From NCBI GenBank assembly GCA_003427395.1, contig BFEA01000615.1, positions 128,505 to 192,504 of the forward strand: a DNA stretch of 64,000 bases. The letters run 5' to 3'. This DNA is from Chara braunii. Taxonomy: Eukaryota; Streptophyta; Charophyceae; Charales; Characeae. The translations under genes and the position numbers were made by a program. Below, piece after piece: positions 20,448-30,899 of this stretch (its first letter is position 1; every line of letters begins with the position of its first letter). The notes under the pieces are model-generated. The model saw nothing but the letters and a program-made list of their open reading frames with translations, was not told the origin of the DNA and made no database searches.

Positions 20448-21190
20448 TAAGGGGGATTCCCGGGACACTTTGGGCCTCGATAGAGCCTGTGAGTGATGAA
20501 GGGGAAGTTGTCCAAGTCTCCTTGCCCAAGGAAAGTCGGAGGGATCCGACAAGGGTCATTCGGAAGGAGGTGGCGGAGATACACCGAGGGAGAGCATTCG
20601 TTCGAACGATGGTGAGCAGCGGAGAAGGATTGGTAGTTGGAGAGGCCACAGTGTTTCTTTCTAAGGAAGGGTTTCTGGAGGTAGTCCGCAATTTAAAATA
20701 TAGGGAGGACCCGCTTATGGACGCACCGGCGATCCAAGAGCGTTTAGAAAGGCTTGTGGAAGAAGCGAGTCCTCTAGAAAAGTACCCTAGGGTCTGGCGA
20801 GTGACGTACGCAGGTTGGGAAGAGATACCTAGGTTTTTCGACAGTGGCCCCGTCGGGGTCCCTCGATTCATTCCTGAGAGGATTTATCCCTCGGAAGCAG
20901 TCCGGAAGGCGGTGGGTCGTAGGATCGCGATCCTGAGCCAATTTCGGTTCACAAAGTCGGACCTGCATTCCTTATTGACCTGATGCCTTCAGAGTCCATA
21001 CGAGGATAATTGGTTCTCGCTAGAGGGCCTGGGCTACGCCTTTGAGGACTGGGGCCAACACGTGAGGGTCTCGACCATTACCTGGAGAAACCTGGGCAAA
21101 ATCTGTGAGGCGAGGTTAGAAGGGTTGGACCCGTCGGATCTCATACGGATAGCTATAGCGTGCCGACGGAGGAATTTGAGGCATGAGTGA
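20444..21190 (+). CDS. Accessory family 1, copy A4 (one in-frame TGA)
   Basis: ATG at 20,444 overlaps the A3 stop. Open to TGA 20,981, then in frame to TGA 21,188. Blocks: GRAFVRTMV, EATVFLSKEGFLEVV, EDPLMDAP, YPRVWRVTYAGWEEIPRFF, GVPRFIPERIYPSEAV and a final module with NWFSLEGLGYAFEDWG. That module resembles the GPF/GNxAxEL module ending the element B copies. The last 8 bases overlap the next ATG. The internal TGA sits where A3 has Arg (YTRC), consistent with CGA to TGA. Confidence 0.65.
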
Positions 21191-21383
21191 GCCCGACATC
21201 GGTGAACTAGTGGGTTTAGAAAGGGTTAGGGCAGAGTTACACCGAATATTGGCCCTTTGCTGGGAGGAGGAAAGGAGGGCGAGGCCGGGAGCCTTGCGGA
21301 GGATCAAGTTGTTAGAGGCTGCCGTGATCAAGGTTCTAGATGACTTAAAAGAGGAACTACTCTCCGGGGAAGGAGAGGCATGA
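21183..21383 (+). CDS. Small helical accessory ORF A5
   Basis: A 66-residue intact frame, ATG 21,183 to TGA 21,381. Its composition (Glu, Arg, Leu, Ala, with regularly spaced Leu) predicts a helix or coiled coil: LVGLERVRAELHRIL and IKLLEAAVIKVLDDL. The start overlaps the stop of A4 (ATGAGTGA) and the end overlaps the next ATG (ATGA). It may be an oligomerisation partner of the larger accessory proteins; no homologue recognised. Confidence 0.55.
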   Translation: MSEPDIGELVGLERVRAELHRILALCWEEERRARPGALRRIKLLEAAVIKVLDDLKEELLSGEGEA

Positions 21384-21856
21384 GAGCCACCTATACCTCG
21401 AGCTCGATAGATTGGGAGTTGGAAACAAGGGACGACGGCCCGGAAGTCGAGGTAGTAGGAATAGCTGATCTCGACCCAGGCCTTGGAGAAGACCAAGTGA
21501 TTAGGGCCAAAAAGAGCTTCCTCGTCGAGGTCCGGCAACTAGCCTTGTAGAAAAGAAGGTCCGGGGCTACCTTAGCGAGGTTTTCGATCGCGATTACGGG
21601 AGCGATAGGAGTACGGTTCTCTAGAACGTGGTGAGAACCCCTGTCAAAGGTTGAGGGAAGGTTTGAGGAGGACTCTAGGTGGCTTGGAAACCCTCTCGAG
21701 GCCAGGGTGCACCCAGTAGAGGCGCGCTTCTGGGACAGGTCGAGTGAGTACGAGCAGGCGTTGCATCGAACGATTCTCGAGCAAGGCGAAGGCTCTCGAG
21801 GGAGGTGTGAGGACTCGCTCGTGGAGGCAGCGGAGAGGTTGGCTCGAGTAGGGTGA
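21380..21856 (+). pseudogene. Accessory ORF A6 (two in-frame stops)
   Basis: The ATG at 21,380 overlaps the A5 stop. One frame runs 158 codons to TGA 21,854, interrupted by TAG at about 21,548 and TGA at about 21,629 (after FSRTW). Recognisable stretches are DDGPEVEVVGIADLDPG and ARFWDRSSEYEQALHRTIL. Its later part is acidic and helix-rich. It is only weakly similar to family 1. Unknown function. Confidence 0.5.
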
Positions 21857-22611
21857 GCCGGACGATGACTAGGTACGATAGGGGAGACCCTATTGGAACT
21901 TTGGAAAGGGCCTGGAAGACGGGATCTAGGTATGGAGTGACCCTCCCTAGGGTTGAGGAAGAAGGGGAGGTCACTACGGAATTCTTCGAGATATACGGCC
22001 AGCAAACGTTAGTCCGTTTTTCGGGGATTTCGAGAGAAAATACCCACACGCGAAGAGCAAAGATCTATTTGTCTCCCGACGACAGACAGTTCTTTGCCAC
22101 AGAATTGGTAGAAGGAAAGGATCCTCTAAGTATAGAAGAGAAAACCCGAGACCGACTTAGAAGGTTGAGAGGGGGAGAGGCAGGAAGGCGAGAGAGAGAA
22201 AGGATTGAATACTGAGGGCGGTTAGAGATCCCATGGGCGGCACATGGTCGGACCTGGGAGATCCCTGCTTGGGTCTACCGATTGCTCTACCCCGACGTCG
22301 CCGCAGTGAGGAAAGTCCAAGTTAGAGGACCGATAATTGAGAAATTTCCCCTAGGGGAGGAAAAGGGGCATGAGCTGTTCACCCTGTGTTGGGAGTCCCT
22401 AGAGCTCACAGATTTTGAGTGGTGGGCTTTGGTAGGCGATTTCATCAAACCCCTGTTCTCCAGACAGGCCGGCGAGGTGGATAGAGCCCTGATTAGGCAG
22501 TGCGCGCAAGATGGGATTAGGGGCATCTCGGACCTGGAGATTGCCAATCTTGTGCTGGCCGCGAGCGAGGAGAAGAAATTGCGAGACTCTTGGTGGGCGG
22601 TGACTAGCTAG
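21853..22611 (+). pseudogene. Accessory family 1, copy A7 (frameshift)
   Basis: The N-half (ATG 21,865, or GTG 21,853 overlapping the A6 stop) contains QTLVRFSGISRE and AKIYLSPDDRQFFATELVEG followed by KDPLSIEEK. After a frameshift around 22,215 the C-half reads EIPAWVYRLLYPDVAAV and HELFTLCWESLELTDFEWW and ends at TAG 22,609. The block order matches A1-A4. The C-terminal part is helical and charged. Unknown function. Confidence 0.6.
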
Positions 22612-22645
22612 GAGTCCGAAGGGGGTAGAGGCTTGGAGGAGAGTA

Positions 22646-23032
22646 GTGGTACGACCAGCCAAGGGAGTGACTCTAGTGAGGAGAGCGACTGAGAACCGGT
22701 GCATGGAAAGTGTGGTGGAGCACGGGGTAGCCCAATCTTTCAAGACCGCCGCTATGGGGCAAGCCGAGGAAGACGCCGAATTAGGGGCAAGATTGAGTAA
22801 GACGGCCGAAGGAGTGACCGAAGGGGTAGAGGCTATGGGCAGGGCCCTGAGAGGCCAGGAAGAACCCATCGAGGAGAAAGCTACGGAACCACGCGCAAGC
22901 TCGGATCAGCGTTTGCACCGGGAGATGGAACCACGTATCCCTGTGAGAGAGAGGGTAGTCGAAGCCACATGGGGCTTCCCCGTCGAAACCCGATGGGCGG
23001 ACCACGTGGAAGAGAGAATTAGCGAGGGGTAG
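22646..23032 (+). CDS. Accessory ORF A8, Ala/Glu-rich, upstream of gag
   Basis: A 128-codon frame beginning at GTG 22,646 (first ATG about 22,703), rich in Ala, Glu, Arg and Val and probably helical (SKTAEGVTEGVEAMGRAL). It ends at TAG 23,030, 278 bases before the gag ATG. It may be the N-terminal part of the gag precursor in a shifted frame or a further accessory protein. Confidence 0.4.
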   Translation: MVRPAKGVTLVRRATENRCMESVVEHGVAQSFKTAAMGQAEEDAELGARLSKTAEGVTEGVEAMGRALRGQEEPIEEKATEPRASSDQRLHREMEPRIPVRERVVEATWGFPVETRWADHVEERISEG

Positions 23033-23310
23033 GAATGCCCTCATGACAGGGCAGGGTGCTGGGCACCAAGGAGGAGCGAGGAGGGCGTCCCGACGAGGAG
23101 GGAACTTGGGGATGGACGGCCAACCGAAGTTTGGGGAGGACTGCAAAGATGGGTGAGTAGGGAGGTCGGTCCCGCTTGGGTACGAAAAGAGGCGGTAGGC
23201 AGAAATATGGGAGGACCCGAAGATGTCTGGAGAGGGGTATAGGCCCCGGAGTCCATACACTAGGCACGAGAGGAACCGGGTTATGGGGGTCGCAGGGAGG
23301 AGGAACCCGG

Positions 23311-24132
23311 ATGGAGGATTTGGACCCGTCCTGGTACAAACCTTACGATCCAGCGCTAGACGGGCCGGCAGACGGACCTTACTTCCGTCGATATGACGAT
23401 CGCCGAGTCTCTTACTACGATGTAAACTTGGGGATAGAGTCGCTCTACGTTAACGGAAGGGATGTGACCAGATTCGTGGAGAAATGGGAGAGTTATGCCT
23501 GTCGTAAGAAGTTTTTGAAGAAAGAGTGGATCGACCACGTCATTCAATATTCGGACCCGGAGTTGGACCAGGCCATTAGGGCTGTGTACCCGTCTGATGG
23601 AAGGTGGAAGACGTTCCAAAACAGCCTGCTTAGGATTATTGCGTGCGACGATATGATCCCCACGATAGAGGGGCTGCGTCGGGTGACGAGAGGAGAGCAA
23701 GAGAGCTTGGTGGCCTTTACCCGACGTTTCAAACGCTTGTCCCAGGCCTTAGTGGATAGAGGGATGCTTTGGGAGGTCGACAGGTGCGTAATGTTCATGC
23801 TGCACCTGCCCGAGGAAAAGAGGAGGGAGGTCCTCGAAAAAGCCCCTAGGGATTCCGCTAATTTTGAAAGGGTCGCCGAAGTAGTCTTCACCGGGGGAGG
23901 TGTGGACGTAAGGGAATATATGAAGGAGAGTCTAGCCATGGCACTCCGGAGTATGCGCTCCCAAAAGAGCGACGGACCTCGTAGTAGCGAGAGGCAGCCT
24001 CCGGGGCCTCCCGCCCAGCGCTGGGGAGGAGGACCACCGAGTTGGCGGAACGAGCCCGGCAATCAAGTGAGTTGGAGGGCCGATAGAGAGGCCGGAGGTA
24101 ACCGGGCATCGGAATGGGGAAATTTTCGGTAG
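23311..24132 (+). CDS. gag: Element A Gag (matrix/capsid part)
   Basis: Structural protein that forms the virus-like particle. From ATG 23,311 the frame gives MEDLDPSWYKPYDPA. A capsid-like region follows with KFLKKEWIDHVIQYSDPELD and RGEQESLVAFTRRFKRLSQA, typical of retrotransposon Gag (PF03732-like). It then has a Pro/Gly/Arg-rich linker. The frame is open further upstream to 23,176, but the ATG fits the start of recognisable sequence. It ends at TAG 24,130, beyond which the same frame continues into the zinc knuckle and protease, so the TAG is either a nonsense change from CAG or a readthrough stop. Confidence 0.8.
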   Translation: MEDLDPSWYKPYDPALDGPADGPYFRRYDDRRVSYYDVNLGIESLYVNGRDVTRFVEKWESYACRKKFLKKEWIDHVIQYSDPELDQAIRAVYPSDGRWKTFQNSLLRIIACDDMIPTIEGLRRVTRGEQESLVAFTRRFKRLSQALVDRGMLWEVDRCVMFMLHLPEEKRREVLEKAPRDSANFERVAEVVFTGGGVDVREYMKESLAMALRSMRSQKSDGPRSSERQPPGPPAQRWGGGPPSWRNEPGNQVSWRADREAGGNRASEWGNFR

Positions 24133-24180
24133 AAAGATGCAAGGGATGGAAGGTGGGGAGACCCTCCCCAACCTAGGGCC

Positions 24181-25713
24181 ATGGGTGCTCGACCGGAGGT
24201 GAGTCAGGCTAGAACGCCACCGCCTCCTAGGCCTCCCGCGGTGACGGGAACGCCACCTCAAGTCGCGCCCCGCCCTAACAACCCGCCGCCTCGAAGCGGG
24301 CGTGTCTACTGTAATGAGGAGGGTCATATCAAGCGAGAATGCCCTTACCTTATGAAAGCCTTGAGGTTAGGGGTGGTGAAATTAAATGAAAATAAGTGGG
24401 TAGTTCGGGGGGATGATGGGGAAGCAGTCTCCTTTTATCCCTCAATGAAGGTGAATATGGACAAGAGGATAGCCCTCCAGGAGGCGAGGTTGGGGAAGAA
24501 GCCTGCGATTCGGGGTACCTCCAACTCTTTCCATGTCCAAATGACGGAATCATCAGGAGGCGTGTCCATTAGGAAACCCCAGGTGTCCAACATCAAGTTC
24601 GTTGAGACCCGGCCCGAAGAGGAGGGGCCTTGCCTAAGGGTAAAAACCCAGGTTGGGGCCGAGACGTCTAAAGGCAAAGAGAGCGTGGCGGAAGATGGAG
24701 GAAGAAGGAGCGGCGACAACGACCAACCGATGGCCGATGCCAAAGGTGCGAAGGAAAGGAAGGAGGAGCCCACTTCACCCAAATTGCTAGGAAGAGGGGG
24801 GGCGAAAAAGTTCGAAATGAAATGCACCTTGGATGAGATACACACGGTAGCTCCCGTACGGAGGACCCTGATGCAGCCTATGCAGTGCACGCTTCTGGAA
24901 TACTTAGCGGCCAACAAAAGCGCTAGGGAAGAACTTCTAAGCATCACGAAGAAAGTGAGAGTCCCGCTCGCCGGAGGACCCACGGTACCGGGGGATGGCC
25001 CAGCCAAGGAAGAAGTGCAGTCCTCCCGGATCACCATGGAGGAGTTGCCGGTAAACTTCTTCTCGCGAGAGGAGGCCAAAAAGTTCTATGTACTAGGGAG
25101 CGGCCAACTCCAAGCGGTGGTGAGTGGGAAAAAGATGAGGGCTCTGGTGGACAATGGGTCCGAATCCACGGTATGTAGGGACTCCATTGCCCGGGAATTA
25201 GGATTGGAAATAGATAGGGGGGTATCGATGTCAATCGTTGTAGCGGGTAACAAGCTACAACCGGCAGAGGAGGTGTGTCACAACCCCGTGATCGAGGTCG
25301 CAGGCGTCGAGGCCTCGGTCCCAATATTTTCGGTAAAAGAGTGTTCCTCCGAGTTGATCCTCGGTAGGACCTGGCTGAGCGTGGTTCACGCTACCATGGT
25401 TGACCTACCTGATGGAAGTCAAACCCTCTTAATCCAAAGTCCGGATGGAATCCGGGTGGTCCTTAAGACCGTGGACGCGCAAAATGAGCGGAACCGAACC
25501 CACATTCCTAGACGGAAGGGGGCCCAGTCGAGGGTATGCCAAGTCCGTCTGGAAGAAGCACCTTTTTTGGATAAGGAACCCCCGGGGGACCAGTTAGAGA
25601 TCGAGGATGTTGGGGGCAGGGTTGTGATCAACGGGATAGGGTACGAGAAGGAGGACGAGGAAGAGGAGTTCGGTGGATGTGTGAGACTGTCTTTTTTGAA
25701 GGAATCCCCCTAG
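24181..25713 (+). CDS. pol: Element A nucleocapsid knuckle and aspartic protease
   Basis: In frame with gag across a TAG. Residues about 41-54 (from 24,181) carry a zinc knuckle RVYCNEEGHIKREC, in which the first Cys of CX2CX4HX4C is Arg (CGT for TGT). A charged linker follows. A retropepsin has ALVDNGSESTVC (about 321-332, Asp in DNG where DTG or DSG is usual) and ELILGRTWL (about 390). It would process the polyprotein. The last 37 bases overlap the next frame (25,677), so RT expression may have needed a shift, or an indel has occurred. Confidence 0.8.
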   Translation: MGARPEVSQARTPPPPRPPAVTGTPPQVAPRPNNPPPRSGRVYCNEEGHIKRECPYLMKALRLGVVKLNENKWVVRGDDGEAVSFYPSMKVNMDKRIALQEARLGKKPAIRGTSNSFHVQMTESSGGVSIRKPQVSNIKFVETRPEEEGPCLRVKTQVGAETSKGKESVAEDGGRRSGDNDQPMADAKGAKERKEEPTSPKLLGRGGAKKFEMKCTLDEIHTVAPVRRTLMQPMQCTLLEYLAANKSAREELLSITKKVRVPLAGGPTVPGDGPAKEEVQSSRITMEELPVNFFSREEAKKFYVLGSGQLQAVVSGKKMRALVDNGSESTVCRDSIARELGLEIDRGVSMSIVVAGNKLQPAEEVCHNPVIEVAGVEASVPIFSVKECSSELILGRTWLSVVHATMVDLPDGSQTLLIQSPDGIRVVLKTVDAQNERNRTHIPRRKGAQSRVCQVRLEEAPFLDKEPPGDQLEIEDVGGRVVINGIGYEKEDEEEEFGGCVRLSFLKESP

Positions 25714-26640
25714 CCAGCGGAATTAAAAAGCATAAAACCGTGGCGGAAAAAGTGAAACCAGCTGCGGTCAGCCGGGATAGAACGGGGGAAACTTCGATAT
25801 CGAAGGAGGAGATCGCCAATATCATCCGAAAAAGGAAGGAAACCGAGGGGCAAAGAATTACGGCCGATAGGTTGGCCAAGATGGATATAGGGGATGGAAA
25901 CCTTACGGAGAAGGAGAAGGAGTACGTAGCGATGACCCTGAGGGGCTGCGATAAGGCCATAGCTTTCGATGACTCGGAGAGGGGGAGGATCGACTTAAGG
26001 TACGCTAAGCCCGCCCGGATCCACACGGTTCCTCACGTACCTTGGAAAGATAGACCCCAGTGGTAGTATGCTCAAAAGGAGAAAGAAGAGATCGTGACCT
26101 TTATTAAAGAGAAGATAAGAACGTTCGTCGCAGAGCCCTGTGAGAGTGCCTACTCCAACAAATGGTTCTTTTTGAAGAAGGGAGGTAGCAACAAGTTGAG
26201 GTGGATCCAGAATCTCCAAAAAACCAACGTCGTCACCATAAGGGACGTAGGGTCCATACCTGAAGCGGATCTACTCGCAGAAGGATCAGCAGGTCGCTCA
26301 ATCTACTCGATTTGCGATCTCTTCTCGGGGTATGATGAGATCCCATTGGACTACCGGGATATGCACATGACCGCCATGCACACGCCTCTAGGGCATGATG
26401 GTGGTACCGATGGGTTGGACGAACGGCGTAGCGGTATTCCAAAGGGCCATGATTGCAGTCCTTCAAGAGTTCATACCGGAGAAGGTGGAGGTCTTCCTTG
26501 ATGACTTCCCGTCGTTCCCGATAAAGGGGTCAGTCGAGCGGGACGAGACGGAGGTCTTCCCTGGGGTGAGAAAGTTCGTAGTAGACCACATGAGAGATGT
26601 CAGGGACGTCCTTGCAAAATAAGACGACGCCAACCTTACG
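25677..26640 (+). pseudogene. pol: Element A reverse transcriptase, N-terminal and palm regions (broken)
   Basis: Copies the element RNA into DNA. The frame 25,677-26,066 gives the charged linker before RT, ending at TAG. Then KWFFLKKGGSNKLRWIQNLQ, RDVGSIPEADLL and IYSICDLFSGYDEIPL follow RT motifs 2-4. A frameshift near 26,393 precedes the VPMGWTNGVAVFQRAM block and the palm active site, which reads FLDD (26,494-26,505) where YxDD is expected. A TAA at about 26,621 and others follow. It parallels the - strand RT of element B at 45,468-45,836. Confidence 0.8.
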
Positions 26641-27362
26641 GTGAGCGGAACTAAGAGTCGCTGGGGCGTGTCGTCAATCAAGATATTGGGTTTCATTTGC
26701 GACAAGGATGGGCGGAGGCCCGACCCCGGAAAGTTGGAAAAATTGATGCCCTGGTCGTCGCCGCTAAAGTCAATAACGGAGGTTACTAGGCAATTCCTAA
26801 GGGTGGTGGGCTACTGGAGGATCTTTATCAGAATGTAAAGTGAGAACGTCGAGCCTCTTAGACCACTGCTTAGAAAATCGGAGGGATGGATTTGGGGAGA
26901 CGAGCAGGCCGCAACCATGGAGGTCCTTAAAGAAGAGTTCCGTGAAGGAGGGCAGATCCTCGGGGTTCCGTTCTTCGAGGATGAGGAGAATCGACCATTC
27001 GTAGTTGCTACGGACGCTGGACCTTGTTCCGTGGGGGGGCTTCTGTCGCAAAAGGATCAAAACGGGAAAGAGAGGCCTCTTCGTTTTGAAAGTCGGGCCT
27101 TAAATCCCGCCGAGAGGAACTATAGTCAATTCAAGAAGGAAGTGCTAGGGGTGTTGCACTGCTTAAAGACCTTCCGTCACTACATCTACGGGGGGTGTTT
27201 TCTCCTAAGAGTAGACCCGACCGCAGTGGCGACTGTCCTTCAAAAGGACTTTTCTCTGACCGACCCAACTATTGCCAGGTGGATGATACACATTAGACTC
27301 TACGACTATAGGGTCGAGTGAATCTCCGGGGCCAAAAATCAAGTCGCCGACGGGCTGTCCTG
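26641..27362 (+). pseudogene. pol: Element A RT thumb and RNase H
   Basis: KILGFICDKDGRRPDPGKLE and VVGYWRIFI mark the RT thumb/connection. After a TAA at 26,836 the frame continues through WGDEQAATMEVLKEEF to FVVATDAGPCSVGGLL, the RNase H first-Asp block, then RALNPAERNYSQFKKEVLGV and a region like DYRVEW...KNQVADGLSR. In that last region two codons are TGA (27,319 and about 27,361), likely from TGG and CGA. RNase H would remove template RNA. Confidence 0.8.
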
Positions 27363-27537
27363 ACTCCCGATCCGAGAGGAAGACTACCAGAAGCTAGAGG
27401 ATGCGAGGGCAGCGATGACCAAGGAAGAGATAATCCAAGTAACCGCTAACTGGGCACAAGTGGGGGTGATCCTCCGGGAGGAATAAAGAAGGCCGAAAGC
27501 ATTCCTGGTTAACCTTTACCAAGGGAAGTACAGTGAT

Positions 27538-28632
27538 ATGGGATTGTACCTGGCGGGACGGGAAGAAGGCACCGAGGTGATTAAGAGAGCGGCACTCGGG
27601 CACTGCCTACGAGGAGGGCACCTCTTTAAGAGGCCTACCAAGTTTGTTATTCCCATGAGGGTGTTTTGCGACCCGAAAGAAAGGAAGGCGGTTATAGACG
27701 AGCTGCATGACCGAGTCGTCGTAGAGCATAGAGGGGTGAAAGACACTTTTGATAAAGTCCGTAGGCTGTATTGGTGAGATGGGCAGTACGGAGAAGTCGA
27801 AAAGTACTATTTGACTTGTGAAGTTTGCCAAAAGAGGGCGACCGTTCGCTACAAGGAACCCTTGGTCCCTTCGCTCCCCACTGTTCCGTTCGAAAAGGTT
27901 CATGTTGACCTAGTAACCGTGCCTAAAGGAGTTGGCGGGCCTCAGTATATAATCAATGCCCGCGATAATCTCACCGGATTTGTAGAGGCTAAGGCAATCA
28001 AGAAAAAGACAGCCGACGAGGTGAGCGATTTTCTCTTAAAATACATCGCTCGGTACCGGTGTGTCGGGAAGACAGTCATGGATAGGGGGACGAAATTCTT
28101 AAGCCAAAAGGTCAAGATGTTGTTGGAGAAGGCAGGGATCAAGGCGGCCTATACGACCACTTATCACCCCCAAAGCAATATCGCGGTCAAGAGAGGTCAC
28201 CAGACGCCCGTAGACGCCTTGGCGAAATGGTGCAAAGGACGTGCGGAACAATGGCCTAAGTATTTGCGGTATGCGGTTTGGGCCGATAAAATTACGGTCA
28301 AATCGAGTACGAGGTACCCTCCCTACACCCTTTGGTTTGGTAGGCATTGTCCCCCGCCCATCGAGGTCCACGTCGACACTTGGACGAGTGTCTCGTGGAG
28401 AACCAACATGACTAGATGTGAACTGTTAGGGGAGAGGATACAACCAATAGTTGCGAATTTGGACGCCGGACTTACCGAGGCGGGAGAAAACATCGAAAAG
28501 GAGCGGGTAAAAGGGAAAGAGAGGTGGGACAAGAATTTAAGGGTCCGACAAATGCCGATAGGGGTTACTGACCTTGTCCTAATGTACAATTCGTCGCTGA
28601 AAAAGACTTGGAGCCGGAAATTAGCGAACCGG
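27538..28632 (+). pseudogene. int: Element A integrase, N-terminal 5/6 (interrupted by element B)
   Basis: Inserts the DNA copy into the genome. The zinc-binding HHCC domain is visible as ELHDRVVVEHRG and YYLTCEVCQKR, split by a TGA at 27,776 (from TGG). The catalytic core has VHVDLVTV (first Asp), VMDRGTKFLSQ (second Asp, usual DNG now DRG) and YHPQSNIAVKRGH. There the catalytic Glu of the normal VERGH is Lys (AAG at 28,189). The C-terminal part KKTWSRKLANR breaks off at 28,632 where element B begins; the frame resumes at 62,805. Confidence 0.85.
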
Positions 28633-29589
28633 TGTAGGGACCGTACCCTGAAGGACTTTTGAGCCTAAGTCGACCCCACTGCGGGTCCCATTTGGCTCGA
28701 CCCGCCCACGCTCATGCTCAGGGCGCGGGTCGTTCGTCCCAGGGGCACCCCCACCTAGTGTTATGAGATGGATGGGGATGGGCCGTTTGCGAGAAGTCTT
28801 TACATTGGGGGATGTAGCTCCGCTCTCTCGTTAGATGGTAGCTCTTTGATTACTCGTGGCGTTTTCTCGATTCGTTTAGGTGTGACCGGGCAATTGCTCC
28901 TTCCAATACACATGTAGTCCAGGGAGTTCGTTGAGAGTTCGTCTTCTTTCGTGTGTAGGTCAAGCGCCATCCATTGGGCCACACACCTTTTCACTAAACA
29001 TGGCAATCTCTATGGTGTCATCGGGGTGCGGCCGCACTGTCCATGCCCCTAGCCCCTAATCTTTTTTGCTTTGATAACCTTCGTAGTCTCATCTCCATTG
29101 TCGCCCTTAGTCTTTTCAGGCTTTCACATTGCACGCATTCTTGCCCGCGTTCCGCGGGCCCGGTCCCGCTCAATCCATCCTAGGCTACTCACCTGTGCAA
29201 GACCACACAAGCCAATACCACGTACAATCTCCATTGGGGTCAACACATCGCCCCTCCCACAAGCCTAAGTTCCTTTCTCTTTTAATAAACCGTTTAATTC
29301 TTTTTTCCTTCTTTCAAGCAAGTCATGCCTCTTCCTTAGTCATGCAGTCGGGGAGAATGGTTGAGTCAAACTTACCTCGTCTCAAGCCTTTACTCCTTCA
29401 ATCCTTTCAAGAGATCCCTCCTTTCCAAGTTTTTCGCAAAAATCCCGTTTTCCTTTCCTTCTTGGTGGCACAAGGGACCGGTAGCCCTCCCCTTGCCCTC
29501 TCTCTGAGGACCCAGTTCTTTTACCGTTCGTTCCCTGGCAATGTAACAACTTAACAAGTGAGGAAAGGTTAGTCACGCGCCAAGAAGTG

Positions 29590-29854
29590 AGAGGAAGAGG
29601 GAAAAGAGAGTGAAGGTCAGGGGTCTAGGAGGAAAGAGAGCAAGAGAGAGAGAGAGGGAGAGAGAGAGGGAGAGAGGGAGACAGAGAGAGGGAGAGAAAG
29701 AGGGAAAAGGGAGTGAAGGCCGGGGTCTAGGAGGAAAGAGAGCAAGAGGGAGAGAGAGGAGAGAGAGGGAGAGTGAGAGGGAGAGAGGGAGAGAGAGAGA
29801 GGGAGAGAAAGAGAGAGAGTGCGGAGAGGGCGAGGACGAAAGAGAATGGAAGAG

Positions 29855-29917
<63 letters not shown>
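29590..29917. repeat. (GA)n-rich tract in left LTR
   Basis: GA and GGGAGA repeats with a doubled unit AAGGGAGTGAAGGCC...GAGCAAGAG; counterpart of 56,290-56,541. Confidence 0.9.
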
Positions 29918-29918
<1 letters not shown>

Positions 29919-30014
29919 AAGTTGCCTATCCTAATCAACCCTACCCTCTTACTCATCCTACCGGCCGACCTAGGTCCCTTTTGCCTCTTGGAGGCCTTCC
30001 CGTGCCTACGACCC

Positions 30015-30670
30015 TTGTGTGGTGGAAGGAGAAGGTGGAGGGAGAAGGTGCAAGGTGGTTGGCTATGGTGGATGGGTGTAGGTGAAGGTGGAGGAAGAAG
30101 GTGCAAGGTGCTTGGTTTTGGTGGATGGGTGTAGGTGAAGGTGGAGGAAGCGATGCACGGTGGTTGGCTATGGCGGTTGGGTGTAGGTGAAGGTGGAGGA
30201 AGAAGGTGCAAGGTGTTAAGATATGGTGGATGGGTGTAGGTGAAGGTGGAGGAAGAAGGTGCAAGGTGTTTCGATATGCTGGATGGGTGTAGGTGAAGGT
30301 GGAGGAAGAAGGTGCAAGGTGCTTGGCTATGGTGGATGGGTGTAGGTGATGGTGGAGGAAGAAGGTGCAATGTGCTTGGCTATGGTGGATGGGTGTAGGT
30401 GGGGGTGGAGGAGGAAGGTGCAAGGTGGTTGGCTATGGCGGATAGGTGTAGGTGAAGGTGGAGGACGAAGGTGCAAGGTGGTTGGCTATGGTGAAGGTGG
30501 AAGACGAAGGTACAAGGTGTTTGGCTATGGTGGATGGGTGTAGGTGAAAGTGGAGGAAGAAGGTGCACGGTGGTTGGCTATGGCGGATGGATGTAGATGA
30601 AGGCGGAGGAAGAAGGTGCACGGTGGTTGGCTATGGTGGATGGGTGTAGGTGAAGGTGGAGGAAGAAGGT
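30015..30670. repeat. 53-bp minisatellite, about 12 units (left LTR only)
   Basis: The unit contains GGAGGAAGAAGGTGCAAGG, then TTGGCTATGGTGGATGGGTG and TAGGTGAAGGT. The right LTR has only the last part unit (AGAAGGTTCACGGTGTTTC), so the array expanded here or was lost there. Confidence 0.9.
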
Positions 30671-30899
30671 TCACGGTGTTTCTTCATTGTCCTTTGGACA
30701 TCCGCACATGGTGGGTAGCTGCAGTGGACGGGTGAGGGGGATGATGAAGGAGGCGACGGGGTGCAAAGTAACCTTGGTCCCGCGTCGTCCCCTACCCGAG
30801 TGTCTGGCCCCGTTGCCCGCCATACCCCCTAGCCTCCGGGGCAAAACACAGTCCACAACACTTCATTTTACAGCTAGCAGGCAGAAAACTCAGACTTTG

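Noticed and set aside
17237-22611. Bacterial origin of the start-stop coupled frames
   Set aside because: They lie between a plant-type PBS and a gypsy gag on the same strand, with no ribosome-binding pattern and no bacterial homologue recognised.
29573-30621. Long - strand frames with repeated His/Pro/Thr-rich peptides
   Set aside because: They follow the 53-bp minisatellite and GA tract of the LTR and have no counterpart in the other LTR copy.
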